Shown here: piece by piece, positions 10,475 to 21,005 of the stretch
Position numbering within the stretch: position 1 is the first letter of the stretch
How the letters are laid out: the number at the start of each line of letters is the position of its first letter
Assembly: GCA_001931905.2 (NCBI GenBank)
Contig: MSJI02000748.1
Coordinates: 102,578 to 166,577 of the forward strand
Origin: Cladosporium sp. IMV 00045
Taxonomy: Eukaryota; Ascomycota; Dothideomycetes; Cladosporiales; Cladosporiaceae
DNA: 64,000 nt
Direction: 5' to 3'
The notes under the pieces: generated by a model
Told to the model about the DNA's origin: nothing
What the model saw: only the letters and a program-made list of their open reading frames with translations
The model's database searches: none
Position numbers and translations under genes: made by a program

Positions 10475-12060
10475 CTACACCCCAAAAACGCTCTGCAAAA
10501 GCGTCTTTGCAAAAGCCTCCGACCCAGGCGTCGCAACACATCTCCTCAAACGATTTCCAGCACCACCGCTCAACCAATTCCCATGATCACCCGAAACCTC
10601 AGCGAGAGACTCATCCTCCCTCTTGCGCCTGCTGCGCTGGTCGATGACACACATACCCCGAGTCCACTGGCCGCTGGTCTCGATGCGAATGTCTTCATCC
10701 ACAGCCAGCTTCCACTTGGGATTGTCCTGATTGATGCAGTACCAGACAGTCAGCGGGTCGTGGAACTCCAAGCCCACCGCGTCGCCGGTGAGTTTGTCTT
10801 GCAGGGACTCGACTTTGCGGAAAGTCGACTCGAGCCAGGCGGAGGTCCATATCGCAAGAGGGGACTTCGCTTCGATCAGGGTGCGGTTGCGGCGCGGAAT
10901 GTGCCGCGTGTGAGCGAGTGCTTACTGGTGATATCGAGGGGGAAGAGGGTCACTTTCAGGCGCCGGGAGAGCTTCTCCGGGTAAGGGCCTAGGTGGGGGT
11001 GGGGAGGGTCGGTGGCTGAGGTTCCTGGAGCGGCGGGTGGCGGGGGTGGCATAGTCGTGTGGGGGTTGGGTGATGTGAGAGCGTAGACGCGTGCTGCAGA
11101 GATTGAGTCGGCGAAAGTGTTGAACTCGGCGCAGGGGGTCATCTGGTTTGGGATTCGTCAGCGTAGTTCGAAATGTATCAGGCTTTACCAGACGAAGGAT
11201 GGTTCGACCACATCGTGCCTCCCCTTGTTGGAAGACGGAGAGATCCTTACATTGCCTGGCTCGTAGACATTTCCGCCCATGACGACAACCTCCTTAACAC
11301 GAAGGAACGTCTCTGGATCTTCGGCTGCAGCAATCGCCAAGTTGGTCAGCGGGCCAACAGCGGCGATCGTGATTGTGTCAGGCTCATTCTCGCGGAGGAG
11401 GCGTAGAATCTCTTGATGGCCAGGTTCTTGAGACGGTCGGAATAGTGCATGTTGGCCTTGGGCCTCTTCTTGAAGTTCCTTCTTCTCTGGATCGCTTGTG
11501 GCATTGAACAAGTTCTTCCAAGTGTCTGACGGTGTCAGATGAGGGTGCTGCTCGAATTAGTGGCCATGGCTCTCTCAAAAGGGGTAGAGGCATTGCATAC
11601 AGTCTCTGAGATACCTCCCAAGCCATCAGTACCGTCTAGAAAGCTTCAAATCAGCACGGTAACAACGCAGCCGTTCCTTCAGCCACATACGGAAGTAGTC
11701 AGCCATAAGCATCTGATCTGCCAACGGGTGCTCAGGTCCAATAGCAACAAGTGGCTTTGATTTCGTCAAAGCCTCGAACCCAACCGGACGTCCGTTGGCT
11801 TTACGCCACTCCATCTCCTTTTCGATGTGGTGGAAGAGCGAGACCACATTACGAAGGCAATTCTGTACATCGATGTTGCCGTACGTAACTGAGATCAACA
11901 TCACTTCGAGGTCTTCTGGCGAGGCCGCCAGGGCGAGAAGCATGGCCATAACATCGTCGCAGCCCTGTCATCTTGGTTAGCATCCAATGCTTGCGTACAA
12001 GGAAAAGCCGTCGGGAGTAGGTACAGGATCGGTGTCGATTATCAGTTTACGGGATGCCAT
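10475..12060 (-). CDS. Inosine-uridine-type nucleoside hydrolase, with an apparent 1-nt frame break
   Basis: Exons are 12060-12025, 11964-11691, 11635-11601, 11547-11251 and 11142-10475. The introns (60, 55, 53 and 108 nt) all have GT-AG ends and each restores a conserved block. Exon 1 to exon 2 forms the calcium- and ribose-binding signature DTDPGCDD (residues 9-16). Later blocks are HGTDGLGGIS, HPHLTPSDTW, VVVMGGNV, EFNTFADS and GLEFHDPLTVWY. The family cleaves the N-glycosidic bond of ribonucleosides, giving base and ribose, for purine/pyrimidine salvage; no signal peptide is seen. Within the last exon the frame shifts by one base at a C run (10879-10881 on the plus strand): conserved sequence runs out of one frame and continues in the next. 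This is a real mutation, an assembly error, or less likely a 56-nt intron (donor gtaagc) that would remove a conserved segment. Confidence 0.83.
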
Positions 12061-12811
12061 TTTTATGATATCCGATGCAAGTGAAGGTATATGCAGATGC
12101 AATAGATGGTGTATGCTACGAAGTAAGAGAACAATCTAATAGTATCGACTAGGGCGTCGATAGCCGACGGCCTATGTACCTAGGTAAGTGACAGATAACC
12201 CGATACCTGAGGTCACATCGGCTCTCTTGGCGATTGGAGCCGCGAGATGGCACAACGATCCCCTGTCAATGGAGCATTAACTCGCAAGATTTTTGTAAGA
12301 CTTATAGCTGTTGAGGTTCAGATGTCCAAATCAAACGAGATGTTCATATAGAATCGTTGTCTTTCTGGCGAGCCACTCAGGCACCCTTCAGGCGTCTGCT
12401 GCAGCCAACCAAAGGCGCGCCAGCAGCCGCTGTCATCCCGTCCCACACATTTTGGCAGCGCTTGTGCCACTCTGCAAATTCATACAAAAACCGCGAGTGA
12501 GCCTCCTCTGATCTTTCTTTTCTTCTTTCTTTATACAATGTCTTAACCAAGGCCACCAATAGAGTCTCGGTGCAACATCTTCAGTGTTTGGCACAGGTCC
12601 TTGAGGCCTCCTTGCGTGCTCCGGTAGCCTAAGATTGATTCTGTCCTTTTATATACTCCGACCTCGATTGAATGGGACGCGAGAAAGATTCTTGGGCGGT
12701 ACATCTTTTATTACTGCGTACTCTATGTGTGTATGTACATGTACAGTTCCCATCAACAGGACTGCCTGTCTGAGGCGCTGCTGTCATGCGATCGTCTGGT
12801 GTGCGCTCAGT

Positions 12812-13291
12812 CTACTGGCCCTGGGCTCGTTGGCGCATTTTCAGTCTGGTCTTCCGCATTAGCTATACGACGGGGATCTTTGAAGAGACCGCCGAACGTG
12901 ACGTACCGAAGGAGGTTCGCCTTCGGGCAGCTGACTACGGATGCCTCATCACCGTTTCTTTGGTAGAAAAGGTTACAGCATTCGTAGAGAGCGTCGATCT
13001 GAATTCATCAGTATGTCGAGCACCTCATTCGGCTGGTCGTTGGGTCGCTTACCTGCTTCTGGCACTTTTCCTCGTTGAAGTTGTTCTTCTGAATGCAGTC
13101 TTCGACCGGTCAGTCAGATTCTCGCCTCGTACCAATAAGTAGTAAGGCAACTCACTCTGAATTGCACATGCTCTGGGATGACAAGGCGGATCACATTTCA
13201 GATCTTGCTCGAGACCACCCTATACTCATTATATCCATTAGCATTGAAGGATACCAGACAACGCGCTGAAGTGAAGCCTGAAACCTACCAT
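12812..13291 (-). CDS. CMC4: Cmc4-like twin CX9C mitochondrial intermembrane-space protein
   Basis: A five-exon gene too fragmented to appear as an open frame. Exons are 13291-13289 (the ATG alone), 13219-13156, 13099-13053, 12998-12907 and 12845-12812, totalling 79 residues. All four introns (69, 56, 54 and 61 nt) have GT-AG ends and good branch sites such as GCTAAT and CTGAC. The product has C14-x9-C24 and C35-x9-C45, with extra cysteines at 10, 19, 46 and 62. The blocks CHPRACAIQ and IDALYECCNLFY and the C-terminal LLRLKMRQR match the Cmc4/MTCP1-p8 family. These proteins fold in the intermembrane space through Mia40-driven disulphides; in yeast Cmc4 is tied to respiratory-chain function. 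The frame closes exactly (240 nt) and no alternative start lies in exon 2. It is head to head with the SUMO gene. Confidence 0.9.
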
Positions 13292-13829
13292 ACTGGCTCA
13301 CTGCTGTTGTTCGCAAACTGTGTCTCGAGTAAAAGTGCTCTCGATTGAAATGAAGGATAGGACTAATTGTATGCACGTGATAATGATGAGCCTCGCAATA
13401 CGCACTGAAACAATGATTGCAAATGATTGGCCTTGCGACGGCCGGCCGCCTTCACTTTGTACTTCTAGAAGCCTAACGCCTCACCAATCAACTTTGCTTG
13501 GCGCGCCGCCTCGTTTGACATACCACGGAAGGCTGTCTTCTTACCTTCTCTTGCCACTACACAACTACACATAACTCGCCCCAAAACAGTAAGTGACTCT
13601 GCCTTCCCTCTCCTCGCGACTCGTTTGCGCCGACTGCGACATCACATCCGCGACAAATCACTCCTCAACCAAAAAGACGAAACAAACCAAGCTAACCTTG
13701 TACAAAGGCGACCACTGCGAGACAGCCTTCCGTCGCCAGTATTGCGCGCGCTGTTGAAAGCCTCTCCCGACCCCATCTTGCAGAAACCCTCAACAACTTC
13801 TTCCCCAACCACCTCAATCAACCACAACC
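13292..13829. promoter_or_regulatory. Divergent promoter region between the Cmc4 and SUMO genes
   Basis: The 538 bp between two outward-pointing start codons. The half next to the SUMO gene is rich in CT and CA (for example cttaccttctcttgcc near 13540), typical of strongly expressed fungal housekeeping promoters and leaders. No TATA box or specific operator was recognised. Confidence 0.45.
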
Positions 13830-14202
13830 ATGTCTGAACACCCGTCCCCGTCCCCCGGCAAGCAGCAGGAAGAGCCGCCGCAGCAGACCGAGCACTTGAA
13901 CATCAAGGTCACCGACAACAACAACGAAGTCTTCTTCAAGATCAAGCGCACCACCCAGCTCAAGAAGCTCATGGACGCCTTCTGCGAGCGTTCCGGCAAG
14001 AGCTCGCACACCGTGCGCTTCCTTCACGACGGCAACAGAGTGAACCCGCAAGACAACCCGGAGATGGTGAGTACACACTGAGCGATTGTGAAGAGAAGCG
14101 CGTTTCGTTGGGGAGTAGCATGTATACTGACATGTGACACAGCTCGGCATGGAGGATGGTGATGTCCTCGAGGTGCACCAGGAGCAGATCGGCGGATGCT
14201 GA
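13830..14202 (+). CDS. SMT3: SUMO, small ubiquitin-like modifier
   Basis: Exons 13830-14066 and 14143-14202 encode 98 residues; the 76-nt intron starts gtgagt and ends acacag. A flexible, Pro/Glu/Gln-rich N-tail (1-20) precedes a ubiquitin fold with the hallmark SUMO blocks HLNIKV, VFFKIKRTTQLKKLM, VRFLHDGNRV and MEDGDVLEVHQEQIGG. SUMO is joined through its C-terminal diglycine to lysines of target proteins by E1 Aos1-Uba2 and E2 Ubc9, mainly in the nucleus. Here the diglycine is residues 96-97 and only one residue (Cys98) follows, so the Ulp1-type protease has a minimal tail to remove. The ATG lies in a strong context (accATGtc). Confidence 0.96.
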
Positions 14203-14715
14203 AGCGCTTTCCTGAATACCCGCACTCTACGACCTTCACGAGAATGACCGCGCGCCTGTAAAATCCATCGGCTGCGTTTGGACGAAGAAAAAACACAAAG
14301 GGAAACACGAGATTCGAAGGCTTGAGAAACGGCGAGCATAATATCATCACATGATTGAAGCACTGGACTCGACGGCAACTGCTGCTTGCTGGTTCCACGC
14401 TTCAGACAAGTGATCGATGAAGGTTTTTGCTCTCTTGTGGAATTAGCTTTGGCGTCTCTCAAATGGTGGGATCATCCTTTGCAGCTTCTGTCGGAATTCA
14501 AATACCCTTTCTTTTACACAACCCCTTGTAAACAGTCCGTAAAATCGTGTTCTTCTTCTACGGATACTACTTCTCGGCCCGCCCGTGGTCATGAGCCTTT
14601 TTCATCTCACGACTCGAGCACTTGATCCCCGCCATCTAGGCCATCTTACAGGACAAGCATGAGGTAGGTACTACTGACATATCTAGGAATTCTACAAATC
14701 GAACCACCTACCAAT
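14203..14715. other. Convergent 3' gap, no gene seen
   Basis: Lies between the ends of the SUMO gene and the acyl-CoA dehydrogenase gene. It should hold both 3' UTRs. No coding or RNA signal was recognised. Confidence 0.5.
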
Positions 14716-16125
14716 CTAGAGCTTCGTCGAACCCTTTTCCAACTGCTTACTCTTACGCTGATAATTCTTCACCAGCTGTCTAACCATCAGATCCAACATG
14801 ACATCCTCGGACCCTCCCCTACACGCTCGTTAGCAAGCAACCTCAAAAGGTCAAATCGACTCCAAAAGACCACTCAAAAAGAAAACAAGGGATCAAACTC
14901 ACGGAATCCTTATCCCATTAACCTCCCTCCACATCCTCTCCGCGATCTCCCCCTTCCCACTCCTCGTGAACCCATTCCCGCCAAACAACAACACACTACA
15001 ATCCGCACACTCCTTCAGCACAATCCCCGAATGCGCCTTCGCCGCCGCCGTCAACCCACCCAACTCGACATCCGCCTCCTCCTTGTGCATCTGCCCCATC
15101 TGGTAGACAAACTGCTCGATCCACGCCCAATGACTTTCAAGCAACGTCCCACACTTCGCCAACCGATGCCGCACCACCGGCTGGTCCATGAGCGTCTTGC
15201 TGAACGCCTCGCGCTTCAAGCAGTACTCGAACGCCGCGCTGAGCGCCACGCGCGATTGTCGGCAGGTGCCGATCGCGATGGTCAGCCGCTCGTGGTTGAA
15301 GTTCGTCATGATGTAACGCATCCCCTGGCCTTCCTCGCCGATCAAATTCTCCACCGGGACTTCAACATCGTCGAGCTCGATGAACGTCGTCCCCGCGCTG
15401 ATTTGCCCGGAGACTTTGAGGCGGCGCATGGAAACTCCTGGGTGGTTTTTGAGCGGCACCACGAGCATGGAGAGGCCTGAGGCGCCGGGCCCGCCGGTTC
15501 GCACGGCCATGCTGGCGTGATCGGACCAGATTCCGTTGGTGATCCATTTCTTGGTGCCGTTGAGGATGTACTTCTTGCCGTCGGGGGATTTGACCGCCGT
15601 GGTTTGGATGTTGGCCACGTCGCTGCCGGCGTCGGGCTCGGTGATGGCGATGCAGATCCTCTTCCTGCCCCGGAGGAGGTCGGGGAGGAAGCGGTCTTGC
15701 AGCTGCTTGGAGCCGAATTTGATGAGGGGTGGGACGCCGAAGGCCATGCCCGTCGTCATGCTGGCTGGTGGGCCGGAGAGGCCGGAGCGGTGCATTTCGT
15801 CGATGTAGATGAGGTTGTGGAAGGAGGTGAAGTCTTCGACTTTGACGACGTCGAGGATCGTGTGGATGCCGCAGGCTTTCAGTTGTTGGACGGGGAGGGG
15901 CGAGGGGAGAGTGGGAATGAGCATGTTGTGTTTCGCGAAGGTTGAGAACAAGTGCTCTGGGACAGTTTCCTCGCGCTCCCAATCGAAGGCGTACGGTGTC
16001 AAGTGCTCGGAGATAAAGGCACGGCAGGCTTTCTGCCATTTGCGCAACTCTGGCGTGTAGTATGGTGATGGGAGGCCATTGAGGTAGGGTGGTTCGCTGA
16101 AGGGAATTGCTGGAGCTTCCGCCAT
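14716..16125 (-). CDS. Acyl-CoA dehydrogenase family flavoenzyme
   Basis: Exons 16125-14903 and 14818-14716 give 441 residues. The 84-nt intron has donor gtgagt and acceptor gtgtag, and splicing restores the family C-terminus RIPGGSEDVMLDL. The three-domain layout is visible: an N-terminal helical domain (about 25-150), the FAD/substrate beta domain opening with AITEPDAGSDVA (159-170) and containing KKWITNG, and a C-terminal helical domain with LLFGGNGFTRSG near residue 385. Such enzymes oxidise acyl-CoA thioesters at the alpha-beta bond. This fungal subgroup is not well assigned to a chain length or compartment. There is no obvious N-terminal mitochondrial presequence, so peroxisome or cytosol is possible. 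A CCTCGG element lies about 175 bp upstream. Confidence 0.88.
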
Positions 16126-17399
16126 GATGAGAGATGGTTCGTGAAGAGTGTGTTACTACGATCGCGAAACAGTCCTTATACTGCCATATACATGCGTGCA
16201 AGAGGAGTCCTCTTTATTATTTCCGCGGACGACAAGGAGCCTAGGCCAGATGACCTCGCCTCGCAGTGAGACTGGGGTGTGTTGCGGGGATGATGGACCG
16301 AGGCACATGTGAGAGCTTGATGTCTCTGCAGTCGGGGTTCAGCCCCGGCTATGACTATCGCCTCGCAATGGACATGTATGTGTATTCTGGAGGACTGTCG
16401 AGAGACTGCAATCATGGACCAGAAGTAATGGTCGATTCAGTGGTCGATTCGTCCGCAAGCGTCACGACGGGGATACTAACCATGAGCTGGAGCCTCAGCT
16501 CAGCCGAGCGTTCTCCATGCAAGTACTCTCGCTCCATTTCGACCGCGAGTTGCGATTCCTCAACTTAAGGAAGAATAAGTGAAAGCCTCAAACCAGCCAT
16601 TTCATGGGTATTCTTCAATTTTCATACATTTCACTGCTGCTAAAAGCAACAACGCACCTCCACCTCGACCACATCTTCCCTGCTATACACGTCAAACAAA
16701 CTGGGTAGTAGTGTTTCGCACGCGCGCCATTCGCCATACCCAGAGCCTGAAAAGAAAGCAGGGCCACCCACAGATACTCTCTCTGGCAAAAAAAGCAGCC
16801 AAAAGCGCAAACTTCTATCACACGTCCGCAAGGACTCGTAGGTTTTTGTGTTGATCTTTCATTAGCGAGCAGCGCCAGGAAAAGCCACCTCGCTCGTCTC
16901 GCAAAAAAAGGCAAGATCCCCTAAACGCCTCGCATCAAAGCATTAAAACCGCCAGACAAAAATAATAGAGCAAAAAACAGTCAAGCATGGCGTCCGTCCG
17001 TTTTCCCCCATCCAAGTAGAAAAGTCGAGAGCTTCCTTTCAAGAAAAACGCCGGAAGCCGTTAGAAAGATTTTGTTTTTGACAGTAACGTCCAGTTTTGC
17101 ACAGCGGGAGGCTGTGCGGGTATAAGTGAAAATAACGATGATGTCCAGTTGGAGTGCGCGTATACAGAGGCGCGTTTAATGACAGATTTTTTTTTGATTT
17201 TTTGTTGCTTTTTGTTTAGATGGCCGTTTGTCTGAGCAGTGGCAGGGGTGGTGATGTCGCACCATTGCAGTGGGGAAATTTGGCGCTTTTGCATTCTGTG
17301 GCGACTTTCAAGGAGGATCTGAGGACCTCCAGCTGAGTAGTGCTCCATCGCGAAAACTCGCGCTTAATACCTGGTGGGTACCCTCTTCGACCGAGATAT
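16126..17399. other. Intergenic: ACAD promoter and Med19 3' flank
   Basis: About 1.3 kb without a supported gene. The left part is the upstream region of the acyl-CoA dehydrogenase. The right part (about 16600-17350) is AT-rich with T-runs near 17190-17215 and fits an untranslated or spacer sequence downstream of the Med19 gene. Confidence 0.5.
16298..16303 (-). promoter_or_regulatory. CCTCGG element, possible fatty-acid response site
   Basis: The plus strand reads CCGAGG, i.e. CCTCGG on the strand of the downstream acyl-CoA dehydrogenase, about 175 bp before its ATG. CCTCGG is the core bound by the FarA/FarB (Ctf1) activators of fatty-acid catabolic genes in filamentous fungi. A 6-mer occurs often by chance, so context is the only support. 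Confidence 0.25.
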
Positions 17400-18545
17400 C
17401 TAGGCAAGGTCGGCTCGTTTTCTACGTTTGCCAGCTGAGCGATCGTCCACATCTCCAGTCGAGTAGCCGTCATCCTCGTAGCCTTCGTAGCTACGATCAT
17501 CATATCTTCGTTTCTTACTCGTCCGCTCCGGACGCCCCGGGATGTTTCTGGGCGAGGCTGGCGCAGAGTTCCTGACAGAAAAGCCTGCATTGGTCTTGAG
17601 GAAGTTACTTGTCGCGTTCTTCGGCGGGCCAGCACCAGCCGCGACAGAAACCTTTCCGCCATCGTCCAAACCGAGCGAGTGTCTCCAGCGGTCATGTTCC
17701 ACCTTAGGTAAGCGACCAGGTTTGAATGATAGTGCCGCATCCAAGTTTGCGAGCATGTCGTTCTTCGCGGGTCCTTCAAGATCAGCTGTCGGGTTTTGCT
17801 CCTGCCACAAAGTCGTTCCGTTCTGGGTCAGTGAGTCCCAGGCGGGATCAATGAGACCTTCGAGCTCCTTTCTGCTCTCGGTGGCCTTGTTGCGGCCTTC
17901 CAGATTCAGATCCTTCAACTTGCCCTCGTAGCTTTTACGAAGCTTATTAATCTTCTCGCCCGTGACGGGATCCTTGCGTTGCACTGACGCCTGAATAGCC
18001 CGCAGGTCGTACAGCTCGAGCAGATCCTGGGTGGGATGCGGTCGCTGTCGCGCGATCGCTAACAAGGGAGTTTAGCCATGCCCTGAGCAAAGACATGCTG
18101 AGTGCATAGGGAACTTACGTTGTGTGGGGAGCTTGAACAGGCCCGGCAGTTTCACTGCCGGCGTAGAGTTCTCGCCCCGATCATGGTCCGACCTTCTGTG
18201 CTCCGCCTGCGCATCACCACCCATACTCACGTCACCGTCACCATCCCTCCTGACCATCTCTCCACTCTCTGTCGGCGTGCCCTTGCCGCTCTCCACTCCT
18301 GCCTCACTGCTCGGTCCTCTGCCGGTCGTATGTCCGTGGTATCCCGATGTGCTGGGCGGCGTGGGGAATGTGACGCCTCCGCCCTGCTGAAGCGATGAAG
18401 ATTGCGCATTCCATGTAGGCGACATATGCACCGAGGGCGGCGGCGTGTGCGGGTGCTGCGCAACAAAGGCAGGCTTTGATGCGGGCGGGGAAGGCGGACT
18501 GTAGGAGCGTCGCTGGCGTTTGGGAGAGCGCTCGTCCACGGACAT
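17400..18545 (-). CDS. MED19: Mediator complex subunit Med19 (Rox3)
   Basis: Exons 18545-18119 and 18058-17400 encode 361 residues; the 60-nt intron runs gtaagt...gttag and joins LFKLPTQ to the conserved block. The N-terminal 130 residues are disordered, opening with SPKRQRRSYSPPSPP as in fungal Med19 proteins. The Rox3 core follows: RPHPTQDLLELYDL, then VQRKDPVTGEKINKLRKSYEGK and a helical stretch to about residue 255. The C-terminus is basic (KKRRYDD and GKRRKR), suited to nuclear import. Med19 sits in the Mediator head/middle hinge and helps couple activators to RNA polymerase II. The gene is head to head with the Rad10 homologue across 658 bp. A tiny additional C-terminal exon cannot be excluded. 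Confidence 0.9.
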
Positions 18546-19203
18546 TGAAATGAGCGCCTGGCTGTGGGTGCACTATTAGGGTGCTAGGTTGGTGGATGCC
18601 GGATGCGAGATGCGGCGGGTGGGCAGGTGGGTGACGGGCGAGAGTGAGAAGATGGCGGCCTCACATGCGCTGCACAGTCCGCGGCCGTCTAAAGTCGCGG
18701 GATCATCCAGGTAAATCGTCGGCGTCCAGTGAAGGCGACGTCGATATGGGCGGAGTGCGGATATAGGTGGGTGTTGGGCGGGTGGTGGTGGTGGTGGTGA
18801 TGGACGAGAGGCAGCGTCGGCGAATGGGTGGATGAATGGGTGAGGTTGCAGAGGGCCTGAGAGCCTGAGCCTGGGAGAGGCGAGTGATGAGCGGAGCAAG
18901 CGAGCGAGCGAGAGAGCAAGTCGGGCTGGCGAGAGCTGGCTGGGCTGAGGCTCCGTCACTGGCACAAGCGCAAGCTGAGACTGCATGTAGAGAGAGACCA
19001 TCAGAGACCCAGATTGGCGGTTCACGGCGAGGCCCGCTTTGGGCTTGCTTGGCCCGAGCCGCATTAGGCCTAGCGCGGCTCTGCCCTGTCGCTATGCGAT
19101 CTGATGTTCACTTACATGGGATATGTGATGATGACATACTTGGACTTCTTCTGTGAGCTTCGAGCTCCTCTGATACTGTTGTTTCCAGTACAATTCGGCA
19201 GCC
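18546..19203. promoter_or_regulatory. Divergent region between Med19 and Rad10 genes, with short repeats
   Basis: This 658-bp stretch separates two outward-facing genes. It contains a (GGT)6 run at about 18781-18798 and a GCGA/GAGC-type repeat near 18895-18920 beside GC-rich sequence. A 162-codon minus-strand frame here is Pro/His/Ser-rich low complexity and best explained as Med19 leader plus promoter. Confidence 0.5.
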
Positions 19204-20415
19204 ATGGCGGATGAAATTGAAGATGCCGATTTTGACGCTATCGGCGTACCGCGACCGAGCACTACAGCATCAGCGCCATCCTCACATGGGAGACCCACCG
19301 GTACAACTGCCAGACCTGGACCTGCACTTGACCGAACATCGAACAGCGGACCTCAGAAGACTGGTGTTGTTCAGCCTAAACCACAGGCGTTGGCAAAACG
19401 TGCTGGGCCTAGCTCCATCATCGTTTCGCCACGCCAGAAGGGCAACCCAATCCTCAACGGCATCAAACAGGTCCCTTGGGAATACGGAGACATCGTCCCG
19501 GACTATATCCTCGGAGTCACCACGTGCGCTTTATTCTTGAGTCTGAAGTACCATCGGCTGCATCCCGAATACATATACAACCGCATCAAGCAGCTGCAGG
19601 GAAAGTACAGCCTGCGAGTGGTACTGGTAATGGTCGATATTGAGAATCACGAAGACCCCCTCAAAGAACTGTCGAAAACCAGTCTCGTCAACAACGTTAC
19701 TCTGATCCTATGCTGGAGCTCCGCCGAAGGAGGCCGATACTTGGAGCTATTCAAATCCTTCGAAAACGCCGCACCTACCGCCATCAAACAACATCAGTCC
19801 ACAAGCTACTCCGACAGGATGGTCGATTTCATCACCACTCCACGCAGCGTCAACAAAACCGACGCTGTCAGCATAGTCAGTCAATTCGGCTCTGTACGAA
19901 CGGCAGTCAACGCCAGACACGAAGACATAGCGAGCATTGCCGGCTGGGGCGAGAAAAAAGTCGAACGCTGGTGCGCCTCCGTCCGGGAACCTTTTCGTAT
20001 CCAACGAGCGGGCAAGCGCGGCATCTCCAAAGAAAATTCACTCGCGAGCCAAGCTGTCTCTCGCTCGCAGACACTCTCTCGTGATGTTACGGGCGTGGAA
20101 TCCGACTCGCCTGGGCCTGAGAGCGCTGGGTTGGGGTCGTCCATCTTATCCAGCAGGCCCAAAGATGTCGCAGCGGGGATACCTGATTCCGACGCGGATC
20201 GCAGGCCTACTTCGAGGCTGGCAGAGCAGGTTGATGTCGACGAGTATGCTGACGACGAAGAAGCTTTGACGCATGCAATGACGGCCGAAACTGTACCCAC
20301 GAAGAAAGCAGAAGAAGCTGTGACAGAGGCACCAGCGAAGAAGAGGAAGCCTGACGACGACCCTCTTAGTGACGGTGTCATGGCCGCGTTAAGCAAGCTC
20401 AGGAAAGCGGGTTGA
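19204..20415 (+). CDS. RAD10: Rad10/ERCC1/Swi10 subunit of the XPF-type repair endonuclease
   Basis: Single exon, 403 residues. A disordered N-terminus (1-70) precedes the Rad10 central domain at about 72-200, recognisable from SIIVSPRQKGNPIL, VPWEYGDIVPDY and LKYHRLHPEYIYNRI. It keeps the nuclease-like fold but, as in all ERCC1 proteins, lacks the catalytic ERKxxxD motif. A double helix-hairpin-helix region follows (about 205-270, with IAGWGEKKVERW), which would pair with XPF/Rad1 and bind single-stranded DNA. The remaining 130 residues are acidic and disordered and end in a basic KKRKPDDD patch that may be a nuclear signal. The heterodimer cuts 5' of lesions in nucleotide excision repair and removes flaps in recombination. 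Confidence 0.93.
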   Translation: MADEIEDADFDAIGVPRPSTTASAPSSHGRPTGTTARPGPALDRTSNSGPQKTGVVQPKPQALAKRAGPSSIIVSPRQKGNPILNGIKQVPWEYGDIVPDYILGVTTCALFLSLKYHRLHPEYIYNRIKQLQGKYSLRVVLVMVDIENHEDPLKELSKTSLVNNVTLILCWSSAEGGRYLELFKSFENAAPTAIKQHQSTSYSDRMVDFITTPRSVNKTDAVSIVSQFGSVRTAVNARHEDIASIAGWGEKKVERWCASVREPFRIQRAGKRGISKENSLASQAVSRSQTLSRDVTGVESDSPGPESAGLGSSILSSRPKDVAAGIPDSDADRRPTSRLAEQVDVDEYADDEEALTHAMTAETVPTKKAEEAVTEAPAKKRKPDDDPLSDGVMAALSKLRKAG

Positions 20416-21005
20416 AATAGAGCGACAGAGATGCGCTAAACATTTACGATGGCACGCACTCGCCCACACTTCAGCCATTACAGACGCAGCATCGATGTGA
20501 ATTCGTGCTGGACGTACGATGACCACACAGATCGCCAGAATGCCATACCAATGCAGCGACTTAGCTGCCGCTTACGACACGCACATCGAATACCGGTGCT
20601 AGGGACGAGGACGTGTACTCCTGTCAGGGGCAGTAACGCCTACATACTCGGTGTCGCTCCAGACGCTCTGTCCAAAAATCGGATGTTCGCGTGGCCCATC
20701 CAGGCACGGAAGAAATGAGCACATCACGCATGGGATTTATGGCGATTGGGGTGTTCCTACAGAATGCTGAAATCCTATCCAGCAATCTACGGCGCCCACC
20801 CATAACAAGTGACAGTTTTCAGAAAGACGGAATCGAAGGTGAAATCTCCGAAACCAATCCGAAAGGCTTGCAGGAAACTTGGTATCAAAGGGAAAGTGTA
20901 GACATCGAGTTGTAAAAAACAAAACGCCATCAGACGAAGCACTATTCAACATCTGTATATCCATTCATAAACGTCAAAAAGAAACTCCCAAATCAACCTC
21001 TACCT
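20416..21005. other. Convergent 3' gap, no gene seen
   Basis: 590 bp between the stop codons of the Rad10 homologue and the flavin monooxygenase. Frames of 70-90 codons occur on both strands, without features of real proteins. It probably holds both 3' UTRs. Confidence 0.45.

Noticed and set aside
12786..13142. 118-codon plus-strand open frame
   Set aside because: Antisense to the spliced Cmc4 exons; the minus strand explains the conservation and the splice signals.
15362..16201. 279-codon frame overlapping the acyl-CoA dehydrogenase in another minus-strand frame
   Set aside because: Arg/Pro/His-rich out-of-frame reading of GC-rich coding DNA.
18576..19064. 162-codon minus-strand frame upstream of Med19
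   Set aside because: Low-complexity Pro/His/Ser sequence over simple repeats; better read as promoter and leader.
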